Source: Archegozetes longisetosus (Eukaryota; Arthropoda; Arachnida; Sarcoptiformes; Trhypochthoniidae). From it: a DNA stretch of 64,000 bases. This document shows, piece after piece, positions 49,577-61,800 of the stretch. The notes beneath the pieces are model-generated. The model was not told the origin of the DNA and did no database searches. It saw nothing but the letters and a program-made list of their open reading frames with translations. The number at the start of each line of letters is the position of its first letter. Within the stretch, counting starts at the first letter, position 1. The translations under genes were made by a program, and so were the position numbers. The stretch spans positions 6,062,573 to 6,126,572 of the forward strand of contig JAEMBT020000004.1 of assembly GCA_018873245.2 (NCBI GenBank). The letters run 5' to 3'.

Positions 49577-50500
49577 TCAATTAAAATTTTGGTAAATGTT
49601 CTTTTGATTCAGGTTCCCAACGCTTCTGCCAAAAGGGACTGTCATCTGATTGGCAATATGATAAGGATTGTTGTATTGCGTCTGTGGATATGAATTATAA
49701 TCCAAATGTGTTTCTATCAAAAAGTAGATTAGATTAGATTAAAAGAAATACATAATTATAAATATTTGAATACTTTGAATATTTGGTGTATATGTGACGG
49801 CAGCCGTTTTATAATTTTGAACGAATTGCGGGTTCGATTGAGAGGTCGGAGCCAACGGGGGAGACAAAGGTTGTGGACCGGCCGGGTCGTGGACTCTTTT
49901 CATTCCTCTACTCAAACTGGGAATCGGATTAACTGAATTAACTGGTTTCGGATTACTGTTTTGCTGGACTAAATGTTGACTAAACTTAGGATAAACTGGT
50001 CTTAAATTAGAATTATTTGTCGAATAAAAGGGATTTTGATTGAATAGAATGTTATTTATTTGAACGTTATTGCTAAAGCTCTGAACATTTAGTCCGTGAT
50101 TGACGTCCGCCTCTCTTTGTCGGCGACGCATATCGTCTTCATTCAACACTTTCTTCAATTGTGAGAATAGCTGATGCTTTTCTGCTTTCAGTTCACTTAA
50201 TTTGTTCTCTAGTCTTTGTATTTGATCCTTTATCTCTTCCAATGTCATTTTGACTTTATTTCTCTTCAGTTCTTCTTCTTTTTTCACTCTTTGAAGTTCC
50301 TGAGATGTGAACAGATCTAAACAAAACAATTTGACACAAAATTAGATATTTGTTGATCCTATAATCCGAATGCCCAACCCGTATCTACCTTGCTTCTTCT
50401 TCTCTCTTTGTTTCAAAATATAAATCTTCAAAATCTTGAACATTTCCTTTGAGTTCATTTTTTGTTTTGAATTCTCATTTTGAATGACCATTGAATTCAT
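49577..50500 (-). CDS. GPS2: G protein pathway suppressor 2 (GPS2)
   Basis: Three exons: 50500-50389, 50316-49774, 49713-49577; 263 residues. GPS2 is a core subunit of the NCoR/SMRT-HDAC3 corepressor complex and inhibits JNK/Ubc13 signalling. The diagnostic coiled coil is present: MTLEEIKDQIQRLENKLSEL, then KAEKHQLFSQLKKVLNEDDM and RRRQREAD. The N-terminus is a basic helix (MFKILKIYILKQREKKKQ) in the place of the human one, and the rest is a Pro/Asn/Gln-rich tail. The last exon (THLDYNSYPQTQY...) was added because the donor CAAA|GTATTC and acceptor GATAG fit in phase and the downstream frame is open to a TGA. It is convergent with ACSL4; the stop codons are 100 bp apart. Confidence 0.9.
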
Positions 50501-50925
50501 TTCTCATTAAATATGTCTTCTCTTCAGACCCAACACAAGCATTAAACGAGTCTATCGTTTTATGTATTGTTTGCATTCAGCTCAACGTATGACATGTTTT
50601 CGGACTCAATCACAGCGACATACTTATTGGACACTCCGATACATCATTAGTACGCAGTCGCACTACTCATTGCCCAAAAATGTCTAAATATTTACAATTT
50701 TTTTTATACAAAAAATATTTATTTTTTAATTAATACAATATAAAAATAGCTTTTATTTATGCCTTAAATGAGATATTTACAAAACAAAGTAAAATGAAAT
50801 ATTCTATACATTTGGTCACAAATACTCTCAAAAGTAAGTTTTTCTAATATATTTTTACTATTATTTCAATATAAATATTAATTTCTATTTATTTATAGAA
50901 ATGATATAAATAATTTGATAAATAA
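50501..50925. other. Divergent promoter region of GPS2 and the RhoGAP gene
   Basis: 425 bp, very A+T-rich towards 50690-50920. No gene or clear core-promoter motif recognised. Confidence 0.5.
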
Positions 50926-53835
50926 ATGGAAAACAAACGGAATAATTGTTTGAACAAGAGTTTGTTTCCAAAACTGAATGAATGCCAACATTTTCACTAC
51001 TCCTTGAGTTCAGAAATATTTCAGGTTTTAACCAACGAATCAATCGTATTTTGTGTCTTCTATTAATTGATTAATAAAATCTTATTTTAGGGCGAAATAA
51101 GAGTTTCATTGATTCGAAATAGAAATGAAGAAAAAGAAAACCATTTTCTAATTCGTGTCAATTGTTTGGACAAGTTTTGGACAATTAGGCGGTCGATAGA
51201 AGAGTTTCAAAGTCTTGACAAACAAATCCATTTTTGTCTTTTTGATCGAAATTATTCTCAACTCAAACAAATCAATACTCAAAATGTAATTCTATGCGAT
51301 AAACGAAATTATTTTATTTAATTTTATTTCTATATAAAGGAATCCTATAATAAATTAGCGGATCAGTTAAGTGAATATTTGGATCGTTTTTCTCAATTGA
51401 GCGTAAATTTAGGCCTAAATTGTGGACCAGTTCTCAATTGGTTTGAATTGGACAATAAGGGAAATCACACTTTCATTTCAGAAGTAACTAATCAAATAAT
51501 TGGTTTAAAGACAATATTATATAAAACATTTTTATTAATAGGAATCAGATATAAATCGCCGCGCAATCGGCGCCGCATTTGTCATCAAAAAATATCAAAA
51601 GAATTCGTCGAAAATGAAAGAAATATTGAGTTTAGAAATTGGAGAACTGGTTTCTATTATTGAAATGGATACCAAAAATACAAATCAGTTGTGGTTTGGA
51701 AAAAAAGGATTTGAAGTAATGACCATAAAATGAATCGATTGCTTATGATTGTACTAAATTTCTTTTTCCACTCATAGGTCGGATTTTTTCCCTCAGAATG
51801 CGTTCAATTAATAGACGAAAAAATCGTTTCGCAGAATCTCAATCTTTCGTCGTTTTTATTGACCGAAAATCGGACCTCATTTATGGAAAAACCAAATCCA
51901 ATTACAAGAACTCCTTTAGTGTTGAGAAAACACGCGAAAAATGGAAAAATTGCTGCTTTTTTTCAAAAATTCGTTAACTCAAGAGAAAACAGAAGAAATA
52001 AATTGAAAATATCTGGAATTCTGAAAGAACGAGTTTTCGGATGCGATCTAAGTGAATATCTGTATAATAGTGCACAAGAAATTCCTTTAGTTTTGAAGAT
52101 TTGTTCGCAATTTATTGAAACGAATGGACTTTTAGACGGAATCTATAGATTATCAGGAATTTCCTCGAATATCCATAAATTGCGGCAATTATTCGATGAA
52201 GAAATTGTGCCCGATCTCTACAATGATGTCAATATAATTTCTGATATTCACTGTGTTTCGAGTTTATTGAAAATGTTTTTTCGCGAATTACCGAACCCTT
52301 TATTGACGTTTCAATTATACGATTCTTTTGTTAACTGTATTCGAAATGAAGACTCAAATAAATTGGAAAATATTCGATATTTGGTTCGATCTCTTCCTCC
52401 GCCACACTATAGAACATTAAAAGCATTGATATTACATTTGAATCGCGTCTCAAAAGCGTCCGAAAAGACAGGAATGACGCCCAAGAATTTGGCGATTGTT
52501 TGGGCACCGAATCTGTTGAGGTCGCGAGCCATCGATGCGTCCGTTGGCGGTGATTTAGCGGCTCTTCAAGTGATCGGAATTCAAGCTGTTCTCACAGAAT
52601 ATTTAATACAGAAATGCGATCAAATATTTGGTATTCTATTGAATTTGAATATTATTTTATTTAACTTTGTGTTTCATTTCATATCTCTTTTGATTAGAAA
52701 TTAATGAAACAAAGGAAGAAAAAGGTCTCGAAACAAAAGAAAACGAAATAAAAGTTGAAGTGAATCCAAAGCTGATTGAAGTTAAAGCGAATTATATCGA
52801 AGTCGGGCCGTAAGTAAAATATTATCGAATTGTAAATTATCTATTGACAGATATTTGTCTTTTAGTGAAGTTTTGCCCAAATATCACACAATTATCGCAG
52901 CAAATTCATCACAAAAAACAAAACAGAAATCGAAACTAAATTTCAATTTGAAGCAACTGTTTTTAACTCAAAGAAAGAAGGAGAAAGAAATTCCAGGCTT
53001 TAAAAGACGTTTTTCTGAGAAAAAAATTAATTTAAAAGAAGAAAAAGAATTTAAAGAAGAAAAACTCAAAACAATTATTCGTTCGAAAAGTTTCGACTCA
53101 TTTTTCATCAAAAATCGTGACAAAAAAATTGTCTTAAATTATTTAAAAATCAATTTCGCAAAAATTGAAACCATTCTTGATTCAACGGAAGTCTTGGCTC
53201 ATTTCGAGCACAACTGCGACACACTCACGACGGCCCCGTTATGGACGACAACAAACGCTCTGACAGAATGCAAAGCAATTGCGTTGACGACTGCGACCCA
53301 AACCAATGACGATCAGGTGATGATGAAGACTGTGACGCCTGTCATCATAGACGATTCACTGAAAGTCAGACAACAGTTATCGAAGGCAACGACAAATACA
53401 GTTGAAAATGTCAATAAGACGCTGTCTTCGAGAGAAAGAATTGAAAAAATAAAAGCTGAACGACGACAACAATTGCGACAACAATTCAGTACACCGACGA
53501 CCGCGACTTCAACCATAACAACGATATCAGCAACAATGCCAACAACAACGCCAACACCAACGCCTAGAAAGACAGTCATGTCCGCCAAATGGCGACAAGT
53601 CGCACCAAAAGTGGACACCAGACGTCCAGTGCCGCCAATTCCGACTCCGCGTCGACGCAGTTGTGATGCCATACAAACCATAGACACAAAGACAACACCA
53701 GTGACTACAACCACCACTACATCGTCCGCACCAATCATAACAATCACTACATTGAAAACAAGTTCCAAATCTAAGAGAAATAACTGGAACACAAGTGCGG
53801 CCCAAATTTTTGAGTCAAATTTTAATAAACGATAA
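50926..53835 (+). CDS. PX-SH3-RhoGAP protein, ARHGAP32/33 (CdGAPr) type
   Basis: Seven exons: 50926-51024, 51091-51285, 51340-51483, 51542-51715, 51778-52630, 52698-52809, 52866-53835; 848 residues. Order of domains: N-terminal FPKLNECQHFHY as in ARHGAP33; PX-like region (HFLIRVNCLDKFWTIRRSIE, LGLNCGPVLNWFELD); SH3 (FVIKKYQK...LSLEIGELVSIIEM...GFFPSECVQL); RhoGAP with ILKERVFGCDLSEYL, arginine finger DGIYRLSGISSNI, FFRELPNPLLTFQLY and TPKNLAIVWAPNLLRS. The C-terminal third is basic and then Thr/Pro-rich, with VPPIPTPRRR as a possible SH3 ligand. Such proteins switch off Cdc42/Rac at synapses and adherens junctions. The SH3 is divergent and lacks some ligand-binding aromatics. Confidence 0.92.
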
Positions 53836-53976
53836 AAATGTTTTTTTTATCTCAGTTTAAAACTAAATTAGAATTTTTGTACAGTTTTTGACAATAAATG
53901 AATCTTTCTTTCAATTTCTGCGTCCCGTTCGAGTTGTCTTCGCATTCGTGATGACAAGTGTTGATGTCATCGTCTT

Positions 53977-54265
53977 TCATCTTGAATGACTAGACTTGTC
54001 GTCCACTCGTTCAAATCCTGGAACTCTCATCGACAGCGACTGCGAAACACTATTTGAGTTCAATTTAGAGACTATTTTTGCGCAAAAAGTTTCGCCTGTC
54101 TTGAGGCCATTTCTAATATCTGAAGTATATAAAGAAAACATTTCTAAATATAATGCATTTGTGTAGTCGTTGTCGTCTTCGAAGACGTCGCTCTTCTCTT
54201 CTGTGGTTGACGTCAAATGTCGAAGCCGTCGACGGATTCGATTCAACTTATCGTCTAATTTTATG
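53977..54265 (-). CDS. Orphan terminal exon, gene unidentified
   Basis: Behind an acceptor (reverse complement TTATATTTTTAG) the frame is open for 95 codons to a TGA at 53977-53979. The sequence is charged and partly helical (KLDDKLNRIRRRLRHLTS, an acidic DVFEDDNDYTNALYLEMF, then a Ser-rich tail) and is less A+T-rich than its surroundings, as coding exons here are. There is no ATG in a suitable place, so upstream exons should exist to the right, but none of matching phase was found up to 55.6 kb. Family not recognised. It is convergent with the RhoGAP gene, 141 bp away. Confidence 0.4.
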
Positions 54266-55679
54266 CTAAAAATATAAATAAAACATAATTGAAAACAGGT
54301 TTAAACAAGCAATACAATTAATGCAAATACTTTTGTTTGAAACTCGGTTCTATTTGCTGATTTTAAATCAGAACCAAATCAACATATTTACAATCAGTTC
54401 ATAATTAATATGTATTGAGTGCCTGACTCCAAATTTAATGAATTGGTATTCATCAATAAAGCTTTGATTTGTGAAACGGCAATCATTTATGACTCGATAC
54501 GGACTTCTAGTTGTAGTCAACCAATTCTTATTTGACAAACAATTTATAAAAGATTTAAATCAGTTAAACTGAATCAAGATAAATAGATTTCTAATAGATA
54601 GAATCGATTTGATCTTCGTTTACTTGAATGGTCCTGACAACAATTCCTTCGATAGCGTTCTGAACATAGCCTCGAATTTCAAGTTATTCGGCCCTCTTTT
54701 TACTCTTGACTATTTAGTGCCAGCAGAAAACGTCAGCCCTTTAAGTGAATTTAACGAATTCTTTATATCAAAAGTTATAATATTGGAAAATCCGTTTATT
54801 TCAGTTAACTTTAGTTAGAGCTGTTTTCCGGTTATTAATCGTTTTTGACTTCTGTTGAGTTGCAAAATAGGATATCTGTTAGGGATAAAATGTTACTTTG
54901 TTTTTCCATATCAAATAAGGTCAATTATAACCGATCTCAATACTGATCCATTAGGTCATTGAAGCGGATATCAGAATCGAGTGAGTTATTCACTGAATTT
55001 GATGAAGAGCCGATCGGAGCCGCGTCCTTAGCGTCCATAGGGCAACACCTAAGCCCAGCTCAAGTATTCGTAAATTCAAATTCTGTTGCAGTTCTTCCTA
55101 AAAAACTTTGACTGAATTTTGGACTTTGATTTTGGAATATTTCAAATTTATTCTGCTCTATATTTTAAAACTGATAACTTAAAAAATTGATGAATACTTT
55201 TGTTTTTGCTTTCTTTTAATTGATTAATAAATGTTTTGTATATTCCGAAAAACAAACTAAAATAGATTTCTATTGATAACGCTCCAAACATTTAAACTGA
55301 TTATTGTTATTATTACTGCTGTTGTTGAAAGGATTAATAAATTTTATTTTGGTTTTATTTGACAAAAACATTTCTGTTTTATTTATTATCAAACTGTACT
55401 AAATTTAAAAGTTTTCATTTAATTAATAGTTACAACTCAAACCCGTATTCAATTGTGACAAAGTTTGCAAATATTTACTCTATAATACAAACTGCATACC
55501 TTATAATATATACTCTACTGTAAATATATTTTAAGTCATAAAAACTTCGACTCACTAAACTCCCTAAAGGTTTCAAATTGTTTTCAAGTCCTGGTAATTA
55601 TGATAAATTGTAATCAAAGTATAAAAACTTAAGAAAAATCCAAACTTAAGAATATATGCTTTTATTTCCTGTTCAATGG
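54266..55679. other. 1.4 kb without a supported gene
   Basis: Should hold the missing upstream exons of the orphan minus-strand gene if it is real. A plus-strand ORF at 54609-54818 has a rather protein-like composition but no homologue I recognise and no splice context. A GC-rich patch at 55010-55060 (GATCGGAGCCGCGTCC) may be a repeat remnant. Confidence 0.4.
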
Positions 55680-56021
55680 TTAGGCTCTCGGAGACAAAAA
55701 ATTGAAGTCGACAGTTGTTACGTTACGATTATTCGGTGAATATATAGGCGAACAAATGTCGTCCTGAACAGAAGCATTGAAAATCCAGCCAAAAATACAA
55801 ATTTCATTAGAGAGGAGACAATTTTTCACTTCTCTCGCCAATCCGTTTGGAGTATTTTTGTCACAAAAGTAAAGCGAATGCGGTCGACATCCGTCTCCGT
55901 GCTCTAAACCCAATCGATTGCCACAGATTTTGCCGAAACCCAATCTGGTATCACAGCGACATCCGCAAACTATTGTCAGGTATAACAAAGGAATTTGTAC
56001 CAATACTATCAACTTGTTCAT
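55680..56021 (-). CDS. Small secreted cysteine-rich protein, intronless
   Basis: 113 residues, one exon. A signal peptide (MNKLIVLVQIPLLYLTIVCG) is followed by a Cys-rich domain with CRCDTRLGFGKICGNRLG, DGCRPHSLYFCDK, NCLLSNEIC and DDIC (eight cysteines, so four disulfides are possible), then a short Asn/Thr-rich tail. The C-x-C-x(9)-I-C-G-x-R-L start recalls small secreted Cys-rich proteins I have seen in arthropods and fungi, whose role is unknown. It is likely extracellular. There is no evidence for a toxin or enzyme function. A TATA-like TTTATA lies just upstream on the minus strand (around 56040). Confidence 0.75.
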   Translation of the reverse strand: MNKLIVLVQIPLLYLTIVCGCRCDTRLGFGKICGNRLGLEHGDGCRPHSLYFCDKNTPNGLAREVKNCLLSNEICIFGWIFNASVQDDICSPIYSPNNRNVTTVDFNFLSPRA

Positions 56022-56975
56022 CGTTCAATTTTGTATTCTTTTTATACTTGTATAACTCGAGCACACATCTAATGTTCTAATGCCATTCACCCACAATGGA
56101 TATTGAATTTATATCTTTTTCCTTTCGTGTTAATTAATATTCATCAAAATCATAGTCTTTGTAGTAGTGATGGGCCAAAGCCTGAGTTCAAATGAAAGCA
56201 AACTAAGACTGAACTAAGAAATACAGTTCAAACTACAGTTTTTGAATATGACTTCTTTTAAACCTCAGTAAAGAAAGTTTCTATAAAGAACTGATTCAAA
56301 AATAATTATAACTAATTAGGCTGGGGATCAGTGCTATATTAGAAAAATCGAGGCATAGACGCGTAAATTGATGCTAACTTTGTTGTAAGTCTCGATCGTT
56401 TCTGTATAATAGAAACGAAAGCGAAAATCCGAATAACAAACGTGACAATCAATAAGTTTGTCAAATGATGATTTGATTCGCATTCTTCTAATACTTAGTC
56501 ACGAAAACAGTGTAATTCAACTTCATCACAGAACATTGACAGAAAAATGTTAATTTGACCGCAGGTTATATACAGAGTAAGGATGATTCATTTTAAAAAA
56601 ATGAAAATCTAACTTCTATAGTAATTATTAAAAAGACACTTTGGGTACACGCGCACAACAAATTTTTCTTTTCTTTTTTAACCAAATAAGAAAATATTGT
56701 TTGCGAAGTAATGCTAAACGATTAAAGATTAGAGAATGACCTTAACGAAACAGTCATAAGTATTTTAGACTGAACCATCAACAAATAGCAAGTAGAAGAT
56801 AAAAACTGACCTAATCATCAATTTTTATTATATTATTTCAAACTGAGAAAAGTCTTAATAGAATTGAATCTATAGAAAAGTCAGATTTAATGACATCTGA
56901 AATTTTTAACGGATTCGAATATAGTACTTACGGTCTTTAAAACTCCACTAATACCATCGATTTCTCTGTACATAA
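56022..56975. other. Intergenic region, 0.95 kb
   Basis: A+T-rich, no gene or repeat recognised. Confidence 0.5.
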
Positions 56976-57640
56976 CTTTGATAATTTGCTCAATTGATCA
57001 ACTAAAGGCTCAAAAATATGAGCCCAAATGGGAATCACTGGATTCCCAACAACTTCCTAAATGGCTTGAAGACAGCAAAATCGCAATATTCATTCATTGG
57101 GGAGTGTTTTCAGCGACAGGATTTGGTCAGGAATGGTTTTGGTACAATTTAGTCAAACTCGCGAATGGCATATACGAACCGTTGATTTCATGAAAAATAA
57201 CTGTTCGTCAAAATTTAATTATCAAGATTTTGCTCAACAATTCACGGCTCAATTATTTGATCCCAATAAATGAGCAGATATTATAAAAAGTTCTGGCGCT
57301 AAATATGTGGTGCTCACGACTAAACACCACGGAGGCTTCACTCTTTGACCATCAATATATTCTTTCATTTGTTAAAAACACAGTTGTGGTCAACGGTCGT
57401 TGGGACCATGGCCTTAAGCGTAAACATGGAGATTTCTATACATGTAACGATCGATATAATCCACAAAAACCAATTTGGCATAAGTGCGAAAACTGTTTTC
57501 CATTAGACTGGAAATCATGGGGTTTTAGGCGCAATGCAGATCTAAAAGATTATCTGACTATTCATCAAATCATATCTTTCATCGTTGAGACTGTCAGATG
57601 TGACATATTTAACAATACAAATAAAAATAACTTAATTGTG
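56976..57640 (+). pseudogene. Degenerate alpha-L-fucosidase (GH29) pseudogene
   Basis: Three blocks match GH29 fucosidase in collinear order but different frames. Block 1 (~57006-57175): EPKWESLDSQQLPKWL, IAIFIHWGVFSATGFGQEWF. Block 2 (~57178-57350): TVDFMKNN, DFAQQFTAQLFDP, GAKYVVLTTKHHGGFTL, in another frame and interrupted by TGA codons at the two places where the family has Trp (after DPNK and after GGFTL). Block 3 (~57385-57600): VVVNGRWDHG, GDFYTCNDRYNP, HKCENCFPLDWKSWGFRR, DYLTIHQIISFIVETV. The middle third, with the nucleophile region, is deleted and the C-terminal beta domain is absent. No introns are needed, which would fit a retrocopy or a decayed duplicate. Not functional as a fucosidase. 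Confidence 0.88.
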
Positions 57641-57775
57641 TAAACAACTTGAATAACAAAAATGAATCAAACCATTCAAAAATATCAAAAATAAGATTCT
57701 ATCTATAGCATCGATCGTCATAGCATTTAAACTGTTTCCTCGCAAGAGTTGTCACAGTTTAAACTAGTTTAAAGT

Positions 57776-57812
57776 CTAGAACTAACTGAGACAGTGTCAC
57801 AGTTAGTTCTAG
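57776..57812. repeat. Perfect 13-bp inverted repeat (hairpin)
   Basis: CTAGAACTAACTG at 57776-57788 and CAGTTAGTTCTAG at 57800-57812 are exact reverse complements with an 11-base loop. It sits between the fucosidase pseudogene and the repeat described next. Confidence 0.8.
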
Positions 57813-58121
57813 TGGTTGCAAGTCAATATCGGTGGACAATGGCTGAAAACCAAATTATCGTCTTACTCATTTTACTTGTGGTCGACTGTTCCAATTTATT
57901 AACAACCGGTTCCATTTAATCGCCAATTTTTTTCTATAAAACTATAATTATTAGCTATTTTACTTAGGAATGAGTAGTTAAACAAACGTTATCGTTGGAA
58001 AATTGAATGATACTTTAATAAAATATAAACGAAACAGACCAAATCAACCGGTTCTGCAGTTCGTTACATTGTTAGCAACCAGTTCGACCGAACCGGTGGA
58101 ACCGCTTGAATGACACCACTG
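57811..58121. mobile_element. Possible small non-autonomous DNA transposon (CCGGTTC-rich)
   Basis: The left end AGTGGTTGCAAGTCA resembles the inverted right end AGTGGTGTCATTCA (58107-58121). Inside are repeated ACCGGTTC/GAACCGGT words (57904, 58049, 58090), typical of self-complementary element ends. No coding capacity. Borders and family are uncertain. Confidence 0.35.
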
Positions 58122-58895
58122 CCCTTAAACTTAAGCTTAAAAAGGTGAGAAATTCAATGATCGAAACTAATTGACAATATAACACATGAATATAAAACCG
58201 TCGCCATAAACTGGCTCAACAAATTTTACTCTTATAAAAGCTCCAGGGATGGATATTTCGTTCATAAGCCATCTAATAGATTAGAATTATGTGATAAATG
58301 ATTTCTTAAATTATGAAATTTTAAACAAGAAATCGAGTTAATTACTCTTGTTTCCATTCTTATGAGCGGCAGTGGAGACAAACACATGGTTCTGATGTTT
58401 ACGACAGCTTTATTGATTCAACTACTTATCATTGATAGAAGTGGAAAATAAAACATGTTTTTCACTTTAATTAAGAACAAAATCAATTGAACGTTCATCG
58501 ATAAAACATTATTTACACAGTTATTGAGTTACAAATTAAGTAGTTATGAATTTATATGTATTTCATATAATCTGAACACGACTTTGTTGCATTGTTTCTT
58601 TATTTCTAAGTTGTCATTAAATTCTAATCAATTGAAAGTATCACTCACTTCATAAACAGCTATAAAAACAATTTCCATCGATTAAAAAAATATAAAATCT
58701 ATTTTCCAAGCATTATTACTTGTTACGAACCCAAATAATTTCCTCAAAAGGTGTAACTTCTGAGAAGAACTGCACTTAAGTCTTAATTTCATGATCACGA
58801 CTGGTATCACTCTATCTAATGACACTTGTTATTCTTTTTTATAAATGTTTTTGTTTAAAAAGAGTCTTTTCATTTGAATGAAATTTTGCTTAAAT
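58122..58895. other. Upstream region of the sidestep-like gene
   Basis: 0.8 kb of A+T-rich sequence; promoter and 5' UTR expected here, but no motif is decisive. Confidence 0.45.
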
Positions 58896-61800
58896 ATGAA
58901 AATGCGATCAAAAGTTTTGATAATCATTTTTCTACATTTATTTATACTAACAGGTAAGTGAAAGTTCGTTCGACAGACTGAACGATAGAATAGTATTTTA
59001 GTATAAAATAGATAAAAACGTTGCTTTATGATTTAAGATTCAATAGAAAATTACTACTTATTCAGTGTATATTTTCGTGAATAAGAAAATTATTCCGTGT
59101 ATAAGCTATAAGTTTTATTGAATGATTGCTTTTTGAGTTGAAGCCTCGTTCAAAATACAATCACTATCTGGTGCTAAGGTTTCGCTCCCATGTAAGACAT
59201 CTGATTGGAATCCGAATGAAGTTCTATTGGTTTTGTGGTATAAGCACAACAGTGAACAGCCTTTTTATAAAGTGGACGCAAGACATCGATTATTGTCAAA
59301 AGCTAAACACACTTTAGCTGACAATGAGTTAAAAGAGAGGTTTTATTTCGATGTCTCGACTACTCCTCCTGTACTTAAGATAAGTCCTGTGCTTCTTCAA
59401 GATGAGGGACAGTATAGATGTCGTGTTGACTATAAGAAGTCAAGAACCAAGTCTGTTATCATATCTCTCGTAGTCATAGGTATTGTTCATATTCATAAAC
59501 CTTTTAATTTATTTTGTCTTTTCTGAACAATTAAGAACTATTCTGCGAGCATTTTTCTTTTTATTATTTTACAAAAATATTTTTATGCAACTTAATCAAT
59601 AGCAAGCTTTTTGCAAAGCCATAGGATTTAGTAATCTATAAATATTGATAACTACTATAAAATTGATTCAAATCTTAACTAAATTTGCTGATTTGTGACT
59701 AAAACGTTTAATTTGAATCAAATTACTTGAAAATGAGAAACTAGTTTTAAACATCTCATTATCCAATAATGTTTTGTTCTTTGTTTCTTTGCGCTGCAAA
59801 CAATTTTAAAAATAATTTCATCCTAAATCATAGTCTGTAATCTTTAATTGTTATTTCAATTGTAAGGACCACCAAAACAGGTTAGAATAACAAACACAAA
59901 CGGACAGAATTTAGAGGGAATTATTGGGCCATTTGATGAATACTCTAATGTTCTGCTCATTTGTGAAGCAATCGATGGTTAGTATTAAGTCTGAACGAAT
60001 AATATAATTTCAGTAAAATTTAAATTCAATCAAGGAAATCCTAGTCCATCGTTGATCTGGTATCACATAAGCGTGTTAGAAGTCATAATAGATGATAGTT
60101 TTACTACCAGTTCGAATGGAATTGTTAGAAACGAACTTAATCTGCGTAAACTAGATAGGAATGATTTCATGTCTAAGTTGACATGTCGCGCGTCTAGTAA
60201 TGGGTTGTATGAACCAATTGAAAGTTCTGTTTTTATTGATATGAACTGTAAGTGTGATAACAATTTTTCCGGGTTAAAATTTCAAAATTCTTTATTACTA
60301 TCTTCAGTAAAACCACTAAATGTGGTAATACTGACTCCAAACAAACCCTTAACTGCCGGCGAATCAGCTCAATATCGATGTCGTTCTGATGGTTCGAGAC
60401 CTGCTGCTCAGATCACGTGGGTTATAGGATCTGAAAGTATAGATGATGTACGAAATAGCATTGTTAACGAGGGAAACACTTCTCTATCCACTGTCTCATT
60501 CATTCCTCTTATTGAACATGATGGTAAGCATTTGTTGTGTCGTGCGGAAAACCAACGAATGCCTAACTCGACTTTAGAGGATAAAATTGTGCTGAACGTT
60601 CAATGTAAGAAAAATTTTGAGTTTTCCTAATAGTCAAAATAAGGATCTTCTATAGTTTTATGCAAGCTGCAACATTGATCATTTGACATAACAAAACCGT
60701 TCTAATTTCTCTTTACTTCTTAAATCAAATTTGCCCGAATTGAATAAACATGTTAATTTGTAAAGTAATTTGTTACAATTTTTTTTATCTTAGTTTCACC
60801 GCAATTAGAAATACATCTAAACCCTAACTATCATGATATCAGTGAAGGCAAAGAGACACAAATCGACTGCAAAATCAATGCTAATCCATGGATTTATGAA
60901 GTTTCATGGTTTTATGAAGGAAATCCTGTAAAACTTTCTGAAAAATCAAATATGATTAATTCGAATCAATCTCTGGTGTTGAAAAATTTAAACAGAAATC
61001 AAAGTGGAAAATATCAGTGCATTGCGGGTAATAGTATCGGGAAAACAATAAGTGAACCATTAATTCTTTCGGTCAAATGTGAGTTAAGATTAAGTTTCGA
61101 AACACGAAACTTTATGGGCAATTAAAAGTTTCGCAAAAGAGAAATTTCTAAATTTCAATTATTCTTAAATAGACGCTCCAGTTTGTAAAGTCGGGCAAAA
61201 ACTATTTTATACTGTTATTCGAAATTTGATTAACAAAGTTAAGTGTTTGGTAGAATCGGACCCTATCGAAAACTTGAAGTTTAAATGGATTGTCAACACA
61301 TCGATCGAAACGTTTGAATTGAAATCATTTGACACAAATATGACTTCGAGTACTGCTAATTATAATCCAAAAACAATCATGTCTTATGCCTTATTGTTAT
61401 GTTATGCCGAAAATAGTATTGGAATACAGCGTGAGCCGTGTCTTTATCGACTTAGGATAGAAAGTGGTATTCAAATTACTGATGAAAATTCTAAAATTTC
61501 GAAAACTAAAAGAGTTTTCTGAACTTTAGGTCCACCAGAATCTGTCAGATATTGTGATATAATCAACAAATCATTGACTGTGTTATCAGTTCAATGCTCT
61601 GCTGGTAATAACGGCGGTCTTCCGCAGACTTTCCATCTTGAAGTCCACAAAACAAAATCAGAACAATTACACTCAAATCATAGTTCATCTCAACCTATAT
61701 TCATAATCAATAAATTGATGCCTAAAACTCATTATAACCTGGTTATATATTCTACTAATTCGAAAGGAAAAAGCAATTCAATTGCATATGAAGTTATGAT

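Noticed and set aside
53313..53805. Minus-strand ORFs of 159 and 92 codons rich in Val/Gly or Cys/Trp
   Set aside because: Antisense of the Thr/Pro-rich C-terminus of the RhoGAP protein; low-complexity codons on one strand open frames on the other.
54609..54818. 69-codon plus-strand ORF (LNGPDNNSFDSVLN...)
   Set aside because: Composition is suggestive, but there is no start context, splice partner or recognisable homologue; kept out of the gene list.
57268..57345. TGA read as tryptophan (alternative genetic code)
   Set aside because: Many intact genes in the window use TGA as terminator and TGG for Trp; the fucosidase copy also has a frameshift and a deletion.
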